Shown here: piece after piece, positions 7,796 to 19,734 of the stretch
Numbering within the stretch: the stretch's first letter is position 1
Layout of the letters: each line of letters begins with the position of its first letter
Assembly: GCF_002078875.1 (NCBI RefSeq)
Contig: NC_034411.1
Location: forward strand, 54,282,486-54,346,485
Source of the DNA: Numida meleagris
Lineage: Eukaryota > Chordata > Aves > Galliformes > Numididae
DNA length: 64,000 nt
Reading direction: 5' to 3'
Translations under genes and position numbers: made by a program
The notes under the pieces: model-generated
Told to the model about the DNA's origin: nothing
The model's database searches: none
The model's input: only the letters and a program-made list of their open reading frames with translations

Positions 7796-10263
7796 AAAAA
7801 TAACAAAAGCTAAAAAAAAAAAAAAAAGGTAAAAACAAAGAAAGAAATCTTTGTGTAGAAGGCTGCTGTTTTCCCGGTGGGTCTGGCCCCAGGGCAGCTG
7901 CACTGCCCCGCTGGGGCCCTGCTCCTGCACCAAAACAAATATGGGGTTATCATGGATCCTTGTCTTCAACCATGCACACCCTGCTCCAACTCCCCTCTCG
8001 CTGCCTCATGTATCTCCTCAGAAAAACTTACTCTTGTCTTTTTTTAAAAAAATAATTCTTCTCAGCTCCCATTTCCCTCCTGCAGAAGCAAGTAGACATC
8101 AGTTTGGAAAGAGTCATCACAAGATGATGCCATGCTGCTGTTGAGGGGCAAGGTTGTGAAATGAGGTGTAATCCCTTATTAGATGCTGTTGGGGGAAACA
8201 GGCACTTTAGGGCCACACAAACACATCCTTGGGTCTGAAATGGGAACAGCAAACCAGAAGCTAAGTACAGGCTAAATACTGAAATGTAAGCAGATATCTC
8301 TCATTGCACTTCTGTGGAATCTGAGGGTCTGGGCCTGCTGTTTTGTGCCCAGTGACGGCTGGGAGACTCTTAGCAGATACTCTGTGCCACTAAAACATGA
8401 CCCAGGGCTGCTGAGCACTTGTGTTCCTCAAGAGCAGCAGCAGAGGCTGGATGAGGTACCCCAGGGCATCTCAGTGACAGTCAACTCCTAAGCTCAGGTG
8501 GCTGATTTGAGCATTAAGTGTTGTTCACTTTGTGTTCTCTCATCTTTCAAGGGACCAGGTTGATTCAAACCACAACAAATTTAAGGGTCAGTGGAATAAA
8601 CCAGAGGAATTACTCATCTTATTCTGTGTCAGGAGATGATACAGCTTTTGATAGAGCAGCAGGTGCAGGTGTGCTTCTGTTGGTGCATCCAACAATTACC
8701 AGGTAGAAAACTTAGGACTGAAGGCACCAAATGAGTGAAGGGAAATGCTGGCAGCTTGCTCATCCCAACCAGCATCCTTCTCTTGCCTTCCATTTCCCCC
8801 TTGTGACACTGAAACAAAATCATTTTGCTTGATATTAGGTTGAAGTAAGCATCTATGTGTGCACACTGCAGCTGCAGGACACTAAAGTCTGCCTGAAGGA
8901 CAACGCTTCCTAAAAGCCGGTATTATCAGTTGAGACTGTGACCAACATTGGCACCCAGCTCCCTGGACTCTCCAAAACCTGCTGTTAATCAGCCCGCTGG
9001 GCTGTTATACAGTGAGAGAAGAAGACTGCAGATCAGTATTTTTAGTTCAATCCATTTATGCTTGCTTGTTTTCTCCCAGAGTGTTGTTGACATGCACATC
9101 TTGGAAGCTACCTGCCAGGTGGGCAAGAGGAGAACTGCAAGCAATGCAATACTTTCAATTAATTATGATGAAGGTGATTTGAGGAGACCTGCAAATCACA
9201 AACTGATGTATTGCTTGTTAAACATGTAGAGGAGTGACAATAGAGAAGTTTGTACGGGACCTGTTCCTGATGCCTTGTGAGCTGGTTTAAGCAGATAAGA
9301 CTCAATTTTTAAGGCAGACATATTGGGACAGCAGAGTCAGACCACAGAAGCTTGTTGCCACAGGTACAAGGAGAAGCAGGAGTTACACTGCACTCAGTTG
9401 CCATCTAGGCCAACTAGATGAGAGGGCAGTTTATATAGTTCATTAGTTTATTATTGCTTAAATACAGTGCATAGAGTTTCCTGATCAGTGCACATACACC
9501 AAGCCACAAAAAAAAAAAAAAAAAACCTCCTCAAAAGGGGCTTCCATTTACTTCTAAAATAAGTCACATGCAACTTGTTTAAAGGCAGCTTTAAATGCAG
9601 TCCATTGGCCACAGAACAGAGCAGGGAAGGAGGTGTTTCTGGATGCATGACTCACTGCTAGCAATATTTCCAATGAATAGTTAGTTACATCCCAAAGCCC
9701 TATCATTTTCTAAAACACATCTACTGTGAAAGACAACAAGGTGATTTCAGTCAGGAGATGTGCTTTTTTTTTTTTACTTACTGAGATGGAGAGTCAGATA
9801 TATGAGAGGATTTTCTCAGCAATATCTTCAGTCAATTGTCTTGCCAATTTTTCAGGACGCATCTTGATCTGAACCTGATGTCATACATGGCTGACACTCA
9901 AAAGCCAAGCACCATTTTGCATATCTAAACAGAGTAGTCTACCACTAATGCTTTAATTGGGTATTATTTATCAAAACTCATTCATTTCTCTTACAGATCC
10001 TTGGGTGCTGTTGTATGTGAGAATGATAATGTAAACCCTCCTCAGCACTATGCATCCAACTGCATTTTTGTCCCTACCCCAATTCCTTTTGTCCCACAAG
10101 CCCCTATTTTGAGAAACCTCTTCCCCAGTTTTATCCATAATGCTCTTTGACATAACCTTAACCTCCTGCATCTTTGCTAAAATAAGACCAGAAGGCCTTT
10201 GGCAATTCTTTCCTACACTTTGAGGATCAGTGGTGTCTTCCCAGTAACCTAGTTATACCCTTC
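7796..10263. other. Intergenic sequence, no gene seen
   Basis: Unique sequence with A-rich runs near 7811 and an 18-A run at 9508-9525. Short frames only. No repeat family or RNA gene is recognised. Confidence 0.5.
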
Positions 10264-10775
10264 ACAGATTCACAGAATCACAGAATTATGGGGGTTGGAA
10301 GGGACCTCTGGAGATCATTGAGTCCAACCTCCTGCTAAAGCAGGTTCCCTACAGTAGATTGCACAGGAAAGTATCCAGTTGGATCTTGAAAATCTCCCAA
10401 GAAGGAGACTCCACATCCTCTTTGGGCAGCCTGTTCCAGTGCTCTGGCACTCTCACAGAAGAAGTTCTGACTTGTGTTTGTATGGAACTTCTTGTGTTTC
10501 AGTTTTAGCCCACTGCCCCTTTTTTCTGTTGCTGCACACCACTGAAAAGAGCCTGGCCTCATCCGCTTGACTCCTACACTTTAGATATTTGTAAACAGTT
10601 ATGAGATCTCTTCTCAGCCTTCTCTTCTCCAGGCTGAACAGTTCCAGGTCTCTCAGCCTTTCCTCATAAGAGAGATGCTCCAGGCCCCTCATCACCTTTG
10701 TGGCCCTCTGCTGGACCTTCACTAGAAGATCCCTGACTTTTTTTAACTGAAAAGCCTAGGACTGGACACAGTGTC
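10264..10775 (-). mobile_element. CR1 LINE fragment, 3' end
   Basis: The reverse strand reads as the C-terminal end of CR1 ORF2, with [19 protein letters not shown] near the start. It continues with frame breaks into the short 3' UTR, ending in the CR1 terminal repeat (ATTCTGTGA-type, seen here as CACAGAATCACAGAATTATG at 10270-10289). It is 5'-truncated, as nearly all CR1 copies are, and not capable of movement. Confidence 0.93.
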
Positions 10776-10877
10776 AGAGTAACTTGGAGCAGAATGTGTC
10801 CCTACCTTTGTAGTTTGCAGCAAAGGGAATCTAATTCTATGCTCTAGGTAAGGAACTGAGAGAGGCTGTAAAGTTTC

Positions 10878-10998
10878 TGTCTTTTGGATATCACCAACCC
10901 CACTGGGAAGTGGGGCTGGGCACTCTGCTCTGGGTGGTCCTGGTAGGTTAGTGGTACCAGAGGGACCTATAGGTCCTGGCCAACCTCAACCATTCTGT
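10878..10998 (+). mobile_element. CR1 LINE fragment, extreme 3' end
   Basis: About 120 bases matching the CR1 3' tail in forward orientation: a CTGCTCTGGGTGGTCCTG-like block, then a degenerate GGACC...GGTCC region, then CCAACCTCAACCATTCTGTGA. Together with the reverse CR1 copy ending at 10775 it forms an inverted pair whose 3' ends point outward. Confidence 0.8.
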
Positions 10999-12573
10999 GA
11001 CTTGAACCTACTTTTCCCAGCCAGCTTCCCGAGCAGCAACAGCGGAGCAAATGTCACTTGGCCTCCGCATGCAGAGAGGTAACCAGTCAGCTGCCCCTTC
11101 CCTAGTCTCTAGCTCTGTGGGATTTCCAGGTGCACCTCTTCAGGCTGATATGTTAGCTAAAGCAAGATTGACTTTTCATTTCAAAAAACAGGCATTCTTT
11201 ACATTAAATTATCAGTGAATGCTGGTGTAACTGTAGGCAACGTCATGCCCTCCTCAATTTCATCAGCACTCTCTGGTGTCTGTTGGATACCCCAGCACTT
11301 CCCTTTTCTCATGGTGCTCTAAGGTGTTCAAGATTTCTGTTTCTGGATAGGATCGTGGACTTCATCTCTACCAATAAATTAAACAGTATCACATAATGTT
11401 CTCAGACACTGAGACTCAATTATTTATAGAATCAAACTGCTACAATGGTTCCTGGCATGGTTTGGCTCCAACAACTAGCACTCTCCTGATCACGGCCCAG
11501 GCATGGTTTGGGGTAGCATAGGCCAAAGGCCAGCCCCAGCAGGCAATCTTTTCAAAGCTGCACTGTCTGGAAAGCAAGAATTTAATAATGTGGGCACAAG
11601 CCACTCTGTGCCAGCTGGCTTCAGAGCTAGAGAGCGGTCACAGGCATGTTCAGTATAGATGAAGTCTCAGAGTCTTTCTCTTACAGCAAGTTTTATGCTT
11701 TTTATCTTGCTGTCATCTTTCCACGTCTTTTATTTTCTAGATTACCGAGGGGATACTTTTCCTCTGTCAAGTGTGTAGTTTATCACGTATTATTAACTGA
11801 TGAGAGTCTCCCATTAGCTGGTTTGTTTCTATTACTCTTTGCCTTTGCCTGCTCAGCTTTGCCCAGTTATACAAGATTGCTCTGTCAAAACATTGCTATG
11901 AAACTGTTGAGAACAACTATTTCTAGTTTTGTGCCATTTGTAAGAAATCCTACTTCCATCAGCCTTAAGTTTTATGGCACAAATGATGCCCAAGGCAGCG
12001 AGGTCCCACGTTCCACACGGACCTTTCAGTTTGCAGGCAACGTAGTCCTCCATATCAAAGTTCATCAGATGTCCAGAGGCAGATATTTCTCACCAATCAT
12101 CACATCACCACCAAGAAAAATGAGCCTATGATACTGCTACCTTGCTTTTTCCACTCCCAAATTTAAAAGGAGTTGGGAAAACACAGGAGTTTTGCCCTCT
12201 GCTGTGTAAGAATCATATAGCTTGTGGAAGAAGTGGTCCAATCCTTCACTTGTCTCCGCATATGTCAACAAATAAACACAAAGCTATGGTCCAAAGACAA
12301 AAATTTTCCTTTCCATTTTTTTTTTAAATTGTGTTTTCCTCAGAAATCTGTAGTGCTTTTTTCCTTCTCACTGATGCATATTATGGGCTTGTCAGCACTC
12401 CATAATTTTGAACCACAGCAATTCTTTGCAGTGTCACTGTGCCCAAGCTTTCTGCCCCAAATTCTGCCCACTGGCAAAGCCAGCATTAACTAAACACTCC
12501 TAACAAGATTAGCACTGATTGCCCTTTGTCTACCATCCATGTGGATTGTACCTGAGATTTCTGAGATTAACCC
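10999..12573. other. Intergenic sequence, no gene seen
   Basis: Unique sequence. The 161-residue frame at 11646-12131 lacks any domain, and its composition matches the surrounding noncoding DNA. The stretch 11400-12130 may be a decayed repeat, but I cannot assign a family. Confidence 0.45.
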
Positions 12574-12900
12574 TGTGTAGCAGAAATGCTAAGTCACGGC
12601 CTGAAGCAGTGACTGAGCACTTGGTGGGAAGGCAGGGCCAACCCAGGTTAGCTCAGCTGCATGCAATGCACCCGAGTGACTGGAAGGGGCTGGGCCAGGA
12701 GCCACTCCTTCCCAGACCTCACTGAAGGGCTGGTAGTGGTGGCAAGGCTATTTCTCTGGAGATCCCTGCATACTTGAAGCCTTTCTGAGGGTATCTTTTT
12801 TTTTTTTAATTCTTCCTTCTGTGCTTACTGCTGTTGCATCTGAGTAAATCCTCACTTGCTGCAGCCTGGAATCTTGCTGCTCTGCTGTCTTGTTGTGCTT
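12574..12900 (+). mobile_element. LTR-like interspersed repeat, copy A
   Basis: This stretch aligns with a second one at 22933. Shared blocks, in order, are a TGTGT start, AGTCACGGCCTGAAGCAGTGA (AGCCACGGCCTGAACCACTGA in copy B), a TGAGCAC..TGG block, then CCTCACTGAAGGGCTG followed by a CTCTGGAGATC-like block. The order and the TG start suggest an avian retroviral LTR. The right edge and target duplication were not found. Confidence 0.55.
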
Positions 12901-13679
12901 TCTATTGCATAAATGTTTTACCCATTTTAAGAAATAGTGCATAAGGACAGTCCTCCAGTACATCCAACAGTGACACTTCAGCTCCTTCTCTCTTATTCAT
13001 ATTCTGGGGGAATGAGATTTCCTTACAGGTCTCAGTACTTTGTCTGACCCCATAAGCATTCCAGCACATCTCATATATTCCGTGCCCTGCTGTCTTTGAG
13101 CTCATCAGATTCAGTTGCTTAACCATCTCCTGCTCATCCCCTCACCACTCACTGTCTCCATCTATCTCTCTCCATGCACAGCCCTTTTCCTCCAGCTGCA
13201 GCATCCTCTATTCCAGCCTTCACTGCTGTGGTTGCCTCACCTTGCCATTGCATCTGCCTGACCATCTGTTGAATCATCTGCAATATAAATAACAGCTAGT
13301 GACAAATAATAGCTAAGGACACCCTTCTGTAATAATATAGTGGACTTACTGGATGTCTGCCACTTTATACCATTTTCTTATTTTGCTTTGCAGGTCAAAA
13401 TTATATGATAATATAAAAGGGTTTTAATATTTATGTGACTTAAAGTCCTTTGGCTACTCTATGAAAATATAAATATTTCTCCTCCAAGAGTTTATTATTC
13501 AGTACCCCTTCTTCCCTGATATTGTATTTCCGTAACTGGAGAGACCATAAAAGAGGCCCATATTCTAGGTTTCTTCTCAGAATTAAAGATATAACACTGG
13601 TTGCAATGGGTAATAGACAATCAGCTTTTAAAACCAACTATATTTAATTATTTACACTAGGAAAATGCTGATAATTATA
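12901..13679. other. Intergenic sequence, no gene seen
   Basis: Unique AT-moderate sequence with no coding signal, repeat family or clear motif cluster. Confidence 0.45.
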
Positions 13680-14225
13680 GAATCCCCTCCAGGGACAGTG
13701 ATTTCACCACTTTCCTGGTCATTCTGTTCCAATACCTCACCGCTCTTTCAGAGTAAGTTTTTGCTAATATTCAATCTGAACTTCCTCTGGTGCAACTTGA
13801 AGCCTTTCCTTCTAGTCCTATTGCTGTCACCTGGCAGAAGAGGCTGACCCCCCCACTTCCTTTCAGGGAGTTCTAGAGAGTGGTAAGGTCTGCCATGAGC
13901 CTCCTCTTCTCCAGACTGAACAATCCTGGTTCCCTCAGCTGCTCCTTGTAAGACTTGTGCTCCAGACCCCTCACTAGCTTCAGTGCCCTTCTCCAGACAC
14001 GCTCCAGGGCCTCAATGTTGCAGTGAGGGCCCAAAACTGAACACAGTACTGGAGGTGCAGCCTCACCAGTGCTGAGTACAGAGTGTCAATTACTTCTCTA
14101 CTCCTGCTACTATTCTGATACAAGCCAGGATGCCGCTGGCCTTCTTGGCCGCCTGGGCACACTGCTGGCTCATGTTCAGCAGCCTTTTGACCAGGACCCC
14201 TAGATCTTTATTCTCGGCAAGAAGT
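13680..14225 (-). mobile_element. CR1 LINE fragment, internal ORF2 end
   Basis: The reverse strand encodes broken pieces of the CR1 reverse-transcriptase C-terminal region, including a [22 protein letters not shown] block and upstream [13 protein letters not shown] (CR1 consensus-like AAKKANGIL region). The terminal 3' repeat is missing, so the copy is truncated at both ends and carries frameshifts. Confidence 0.92.
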
Positions 14226-16019
14226 GAGAATAGTAGATCTCTATACACCACTCACCTTCAGCTCAGCAAGAAATGTTTTGGCCTTTTCAGCACAGAAAAG
14301 CAAATGGTTTTTAATCTAGGTTATAAAGGTGAGAACCTGTCTTAATGGATCTGGACAGTAACAGGTCTTTATCTTCACCGAGTCTTTTAAGCTGCCCTTA
14401 GACATGGACTCAGTCACCAGAGTGCACGCATCATTTTGTAGTTAATGCTGTGAGCCAATGTTTCATTCAGTAAAGTCACTGAGAGCTCTGCTTAGAGGCC
14501 AAAAGTGGAGTTGAAGCCCTGAGATAATAACTTGTCCTCTACCTCATATCTTTCTGGCTACATTGGAATGATGAAAACAAATGGCTCCAAATATAGCTCT
14601 GGAGCTAATTGATGGCACACAGGAACGCCAAAGTAATCTTTGAACTGTTGTAACGATCCTAATGGTGGGCATAGCCGAGCAGTATTAGAAAAGCTTTGTT
14701 TTTCACTATCATTCCTGACTCAGTTCAGGGGTGTTCACAAAACCACTCCATTTGACAAAGTGCTTCTTTTATTCTCCAGCTGCCTTGAACTAACAAGCTG
14801 ATGACAGATTTTCAGTACAGATGGGATTGTTTGGGGAAAATATGCCTAGTAAGCAGGCTCAATTTTCGAGCAAAGTCATATCAGTCTATCATGCTCGGCT
14901 CTCAAGGCACGTGAGCTTCTCCAGCAAGGGGAGCTGCTGGGCTCAGTTCTGGGGAAGGATAAAAGCAAGTGTTGGTGCCTTGTTGCTTTCTGAGGGAAAC
15001 GTCCAGCTTTTTTTTTTTTACTATTGAAGATGGCCTCACACTCACTGACTGAAGATGCCAGTTTCTGCAGGTCTGCTGGAACTCAGAAAGGGGCAGAAAC
15101 TGCTGGTGTGGACAAAAATTCCGGTATAAACAGCTCAACAAACAGGTGGCACTGAAGGGGGAAAACATCCCTAAATGTGCTCATCCTCCCATCCTTCCAC
15201 CTTCCCCTTCATGCACACAGAGAACATTCAGTGAGCTGTCGTTCCCCCTTTCCCTAAGTTTTCAGGCTGGTTCCATGCATCTCAGTATAAGCATGGACAA
15301 CACTTGCCTGTTTTTGACAGGCATTTGCAGGGGAAAAAAAATAACACTAGGCTGGGTTAAAGCTGGTTAAATCCCGCAGGACCTCAGCGGTGTTTTAAAA
15401 CATATGTGAAGGGGAGGGACTATTTTTCACACGTCCTAAAGAATATAGCTGACATATGGACCATTCAAAGGAAATTTTGTTCAGGCCATTGGCCACGCAT
15501 GAATGGCCTGGTTTATACAGTGGGGACCCAAGCTACGGTGGGGATCTTCTCCCAGGAAATGGGTAGCGAGCCCTGCCGCTTGTCTCTGCTATGGTGTGGA
15601 CACTGAGTGTGGGGCAGCCTGAAGTGGAGCCAAGACACAGTGGAGGAGACAGGGTGGGCTGGTGGGACTTGGACCACGGCACTGCCCTGTTGCTCTCCTG
15701 CCTGTGTTCGCTGCCCCAGCCAGCGTGGCTGTAGCTGGGTGCCCATGCAGTGCTGCAGGTAGGCTCAGCTTCTCAATCATCTTTCCCATAAATATTGCCA
15801 GGACCCCAGAGCTTCATAAATCTTTTTGCTCCTTCAAAAAAACAAAACAAAACAAAACAAAACCAACAACAAACCACAAGGAAGTTCAGGGAACTAAAAC
15901 ACTAAATCTAATTTCTTGCTTTAAAAGTGCTTTACATATATCACCACCAACCAGCATGTAAATTTTAGTCAGCTCCTGGACTAGTCTTTTAAAGAAGTTG
16001 AGAAATGGCCCTGTGTCCT
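14226..16019. other. Intergenic sequence, no gene seen
   Basis: Unique sequence. An (AAAAC)n run lies at 15836-15863. The stretch 14560-14900 is balanced in composition and could be conserved, but no motif cluster stands out enough to call. Confidence 0.45.
15836..15863 (+). repeat. (AAAAC)n microsatellite
   Basis: About five AAAAC units in a short A-rich run, ending in degenerate CAACAAC. Confidence 0.85.
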
Positions 16020-16039
16020 CAAAGGACACACCTGTTATC

Positions 16040-16330
16040 TGAAACAGTTTTTAACCAGCTTGTTAAGCAGCTTTGACAGATCAAAGACCCTGGACAATGG
16101 ACACAAACTTTAACAATAGTTTAGCCTTGAGCAAAAGCTTCTGTCAAAGCAAGGCTTGTGCCAGTAGTATTATGGCCTGCAATTGAAAATAAATTTTACT
16201 TGAATAAGTACCTCAGTCCGATCAGAGGCACTGCCGCCAGGGAGACAAAAGCAGTTGGGGATAAGTTATTGACTCCACTGACAGCATGAATGAAGTTCAT
16301 TATGCCAGCCCACTCTTGGTAAATGTGTCA
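16040..16330. promoter_or_regulatory. Candidate enhancer with TCF/LEF and SOX sites
   Basis: An inverted TCF/LEF pair, CTTTGACAGATCAAAG, lies at 16071-16086; its right half, AGATCAAAG, matches the TCF/LEF consensus. SOX-type sites follow at 16094-16100 (ACAATGG) and 16112-16119 (AACAATAG), and another TCAAAG lies at 16144-16149. OLIG3 expression in the dorsal neural tube depends on Wnt signalling, so a link is plausible. Activity and target are inference. Confidence 0.4.
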
Positions 16331-16515
16331 GGTTTTAAACTGAATTAGGTGGCAGGTGCATGGACTGTTTTCCTGCCCCCCTTGAGACAGTAGAGGGCCA
16401 GCCATCACCTGATTCTACAGACAAATGTTTAGATTTGGTTTTCATATCGCACAGGCGACAGTGTGCTTAAATCACAGGGCTTCCTGCGACCCCTCTCCTG
16501 CCCTCCTCTCCCTTT

Positions 16516-16531
16516 CCCCCCCCCCCCCCCC
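16516..16531 (+). repeat. Poly(C) tract, 16 bases
   Basis: Sixteen consecutive C; the opposite strand is a G16 run able to form quadruplex structures. The length is uncertain for sequencing reasons. Confidence 0.9.
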
Positions 16532-16853
16532 AGGACCAGAGCCTGCACAGGCAGCTCCCAGGAGCAGGAATGTCCCCAAGCCAAGCCCCTCGTGCCCTTC
16601 CAAGGGACGCTTCTGTGGGCTGGTCCCCTTCACAACATCACCTGAAGGTGAAGGATGCAGGATCTGGACTAAGCCCTGTGGCTGATGCTGCATGATATAC
16701 ATGGACTTAAAGAGATGGAGTTCAAGCATCCAGCGCTAGCCTCCAATAAGGCTTTCTGCTGGAAAACAGCACTGAATGGCTGCAACCCTCTGATGGCAAA
16801 TATCAGTGCAATTTCACAGAACCGCAGGCCAGATCAGAAAGAAGTGATACAAA

Positions 16854-16888
16854 ACATACACATACATATGTGCGCATGTACATGTACA
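16854..16888. other. Alternating purine-pyrimidine stretch (Z-DNA prone)
   Basis: Thirty-five bases alternate strictly between purine and pyrimidine, centred on TGTGCGCATG. Such sequence can adopt Z-form under supercoiling. Confidence 0.6.
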
Positions 16889-19189
16889 AAAATGCATAAA
16901 AATAATATACATGTGTAAAAATGTCACTAGAATTCAAAGAAATTACATGATAACTTACTATAACAAAATGACTCCTCTCCTTTAATACCGAGTTAAAAGT
17001 CCAAGATGTATATTTTATTTGTTTTTTTTGTCTGCATATTTTGCTCCAAAACATTTTGTTTTATAGTCTGCCAGGGCCTGCAAGGATAGTGCAAGATCAG
17101 CTGAACTTCAGATACTTTGGATGCCAGCACTCATTACTTAATCATGAGACACAGGACTATTAAGACTCTTAAAATGAAAGCCTTGTTCTCTGACCAGGGA
17201 GGGAAGAGCTGGCATATGCCTTTGGCTGCATGCCTTATTTACGTTAATGAGCAAGTACAATTCCTTCTCCCTGTAAGGGAGCGGAGCATCCCTTATCCTG
17301 AAACTTCTGGGATTTGCTGCTGCCTGTTGGCTAACAATGCTTTTGGACAGCATTTTGGACTCACTTAAGTACTTTTTTTCATGTGACTGGAGTCAATTAA
17401 ATGACTTTTTTTAAAGAACATCTCTGTAAGTCTTAAAATGTTTTTTTTTCTATCTTTATATATGTATATTTATAACTTACTGAAGGTAAAGTCTTCGTTG
17501 TTGCCTGTTTAGTGGCATGCAGCCAGTGTGCAACTCAACTAAAAATATTTATTCACTTTCTCCAAGGATTTCAAAGAGCTGAACAAACACTAATGAGTCC
17601 TTGCAACATTCTCCTGGAGAAAAGTGTTATTATAGTTCCTCAGAACCAGGGCAAACCAGGAGCAATGAGGCCTGCCCAGCGTTGCAAGTTAGGGGCTGAT
17701 TTACACCCCAGTGGGTGCTCTAACCAGCAAATATTGCTTCACCCCATAACAGGACATTGCTAAAGGCACATTTGGCTCAGCTTGTGCTTGTACTTAGTAC
17801 ACCTGTTAATACTAATGGCTCAAACTCTTCCTGGCTCAGATACAAATAGACCCAGGAAGTCTCACCCATGGACCCCCATCAAGAGAAAATGCTTCTTTCC
17901 TCCTTACAGAAATCTGGAAAAACAAAGTAGGCTTATTCTTTGGGGCTACCTAAAGACCGCTGTGTGTCAACACACAAAATCATTTCTCACAGTGGTATCA
18001 CTTGCTGGATATGTTCCTTCCCTTCAACTACAGCAGATGGTGTTTCATAGTTGGTCACAAATGGCTGTCAGCAAGCGTTTGTCTGCCTGCCAGTAACCTG
18101 TAGTTTGGGGACTCCCTCGGAGAGTGTACCAGCACTGACTCTGCTGATAGCAGCATCTGAGAAAACAATCCGTCCTTTCTTGTCAGGCACAAAATTAGCC
18201 ATCCCACTTTCAAACCATTGACGAGGGGGTTATGAAGGCAGTAAGGCCTGTGCCAGCCCAGATTATGTTTCTTGAGCTCTGGTTTAAGGCAGCTAGGGCT
18301 GACTGCAGCGAAGCTGCCTCTGCTGCAGCCGTACCGACCGCTGGTGAAAGATGGAGACAGGAGTGCAGATTGCCGCCTGTGTCAGCATTTTGCATGAAAT
18401 TTCTACCACCACCATTCCCAAGTGTAGTTTGCGTTTTTTTTGGCCAGCATTAGCTGCGAGAAGAGGTGACCTTTGGTGGCACTGTTCTGTGGCCAGAAAA
18501 ATCCTTCCACAGGCTGAAGGTCCCAGTGCACCAGTCAGGTTTGCTTTTGACCTCATGTGCAGGGCAGGAGGCAGCCAACCTGGTGTGTGCTGGGACAGCT
18601 CCTTGCACCAGCAGCAGGGGATGGGAGGAGTGGGTCCAACAGGAGACAACAGTGATGGAGACCAAGTACTTCTGTCCTGGAGACAGAAAGCCGCTTTGGG
18701 AGCAGCTCACAACAGCAGCCATTGCCTTGCTGGTTCATGCTTGCATTTCAGGCACACACAGCTATAACCCTAATGATTTATTTCAATAAAAAACTTAAGG
18801 ATGAATCCATACATCAAAGCCAAAGCTCTGCACAGCAGCCATCTCAGGCTCTCCTGCTTTTAGAGCAATTTTAAATTTTAGAGCAAATTTAAAGCCCCTA
18901 GTAGGACCTGGTCTGGTGCCTCAGCTGGCCTCCCTTTTCACCTGGATTGGCAAGGCACATTTCCCTTCTGCTGTGTCGCCTCCCTGGCAGAGCAGATGTG
19001 GACAGGGCTTTGCTCTGGGACCAGCCAGCTGCACATTACTCAGGACTGGGGAATACTAGCCAGTACTGATGCAAGGTATCGCAGATAATAATTTTGCATT
19101 GATTCAGTATCTTATGTCATGAACTTTTCAGATGTGGCACACAGACCACGTGATCATGGCATATCTCCCTGGACTTTAAGATAGACTAC

Positions 19190-19734
19190 TGTCAGCGGTT
19201 TACGGGCAGGTTCGGCCTGGTTCCATGACTAATAGGGCGGGGGACCCACACCCCAGGAAAGGGAAAAAGGGTAGGGAGATGGGCCCGAGAGCAAAACAGT
19301 GGCAACGATCTGAGGAGAAACAAACTAATTTACTAAATAAGATATCAGAATGCAAAATAACACAATATAATACAATATAATTACAATTGAAGCTAATAAA
19401 TCTAATACAGTGAGAGAGAGTGTCCAAAATTAAGGTAGGCCTTACTCTAATACCGACAGTGAGACAGCTGGGGAGCGAGATGCTGCCTGGATGAGAGACG
19501 GGCAAAGAGAGAACGTCTTGTGATATGCGAACAGTTTTATCTTTCCCTCTGAACGGAAAACGGTAACAAGCAGCAAAGTCCCCTGGGAAATGTAGTTCTT
19601 CTTCTCTTCGGAGAACCAGATACCCGCAACTATCCACGATCCATGGAACTGGAGCATTAACTCTTTAACTCCCAGTGCACTACATGATGTTACGATGTGG
19701 AATACCGATAACCAAAAATCATAAAACCATGACA
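19190..19734 (-). mobile_element. Solitary endogenous-retrovirus LTR (copy 1)
   Basis: This 545-bp element is bounded by TG and CA and flanked by a perfect 5-bp target duplication, ACTAC (19185-19189 and 19735-19739). It aligns along its length with a second copy at 29051. On the reverse strand it starts TGTCATGGTTTTATGATTTT. No gag, pol or env sequence adjoins it, so it is a solo LTR left by recombination. A 5-bp duplication fits an ERVL-type element. Orientation is tentative and rests on a TATAAAA in copy 2. Confidence 0.88.

Larger units (their letters stand above)
16331..19189. other. Intergenic sequence, no gene seen
   Basis: Unique sequence with a 16-C run at 16516-16531 and an alternating purine-pyrimidine stretch at 16854-16888. 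Frames near 18.3-18.8 kb overlap on both strands without family motifs, so none is called. Confidence 0.45.

Noticed and set aside
11646..12131. 161-residue forward frame
   Set aside because: Phe/Ser/Leu-rich translation typical of noncoding T-rich DNA, with no family similarity or conserved motif.
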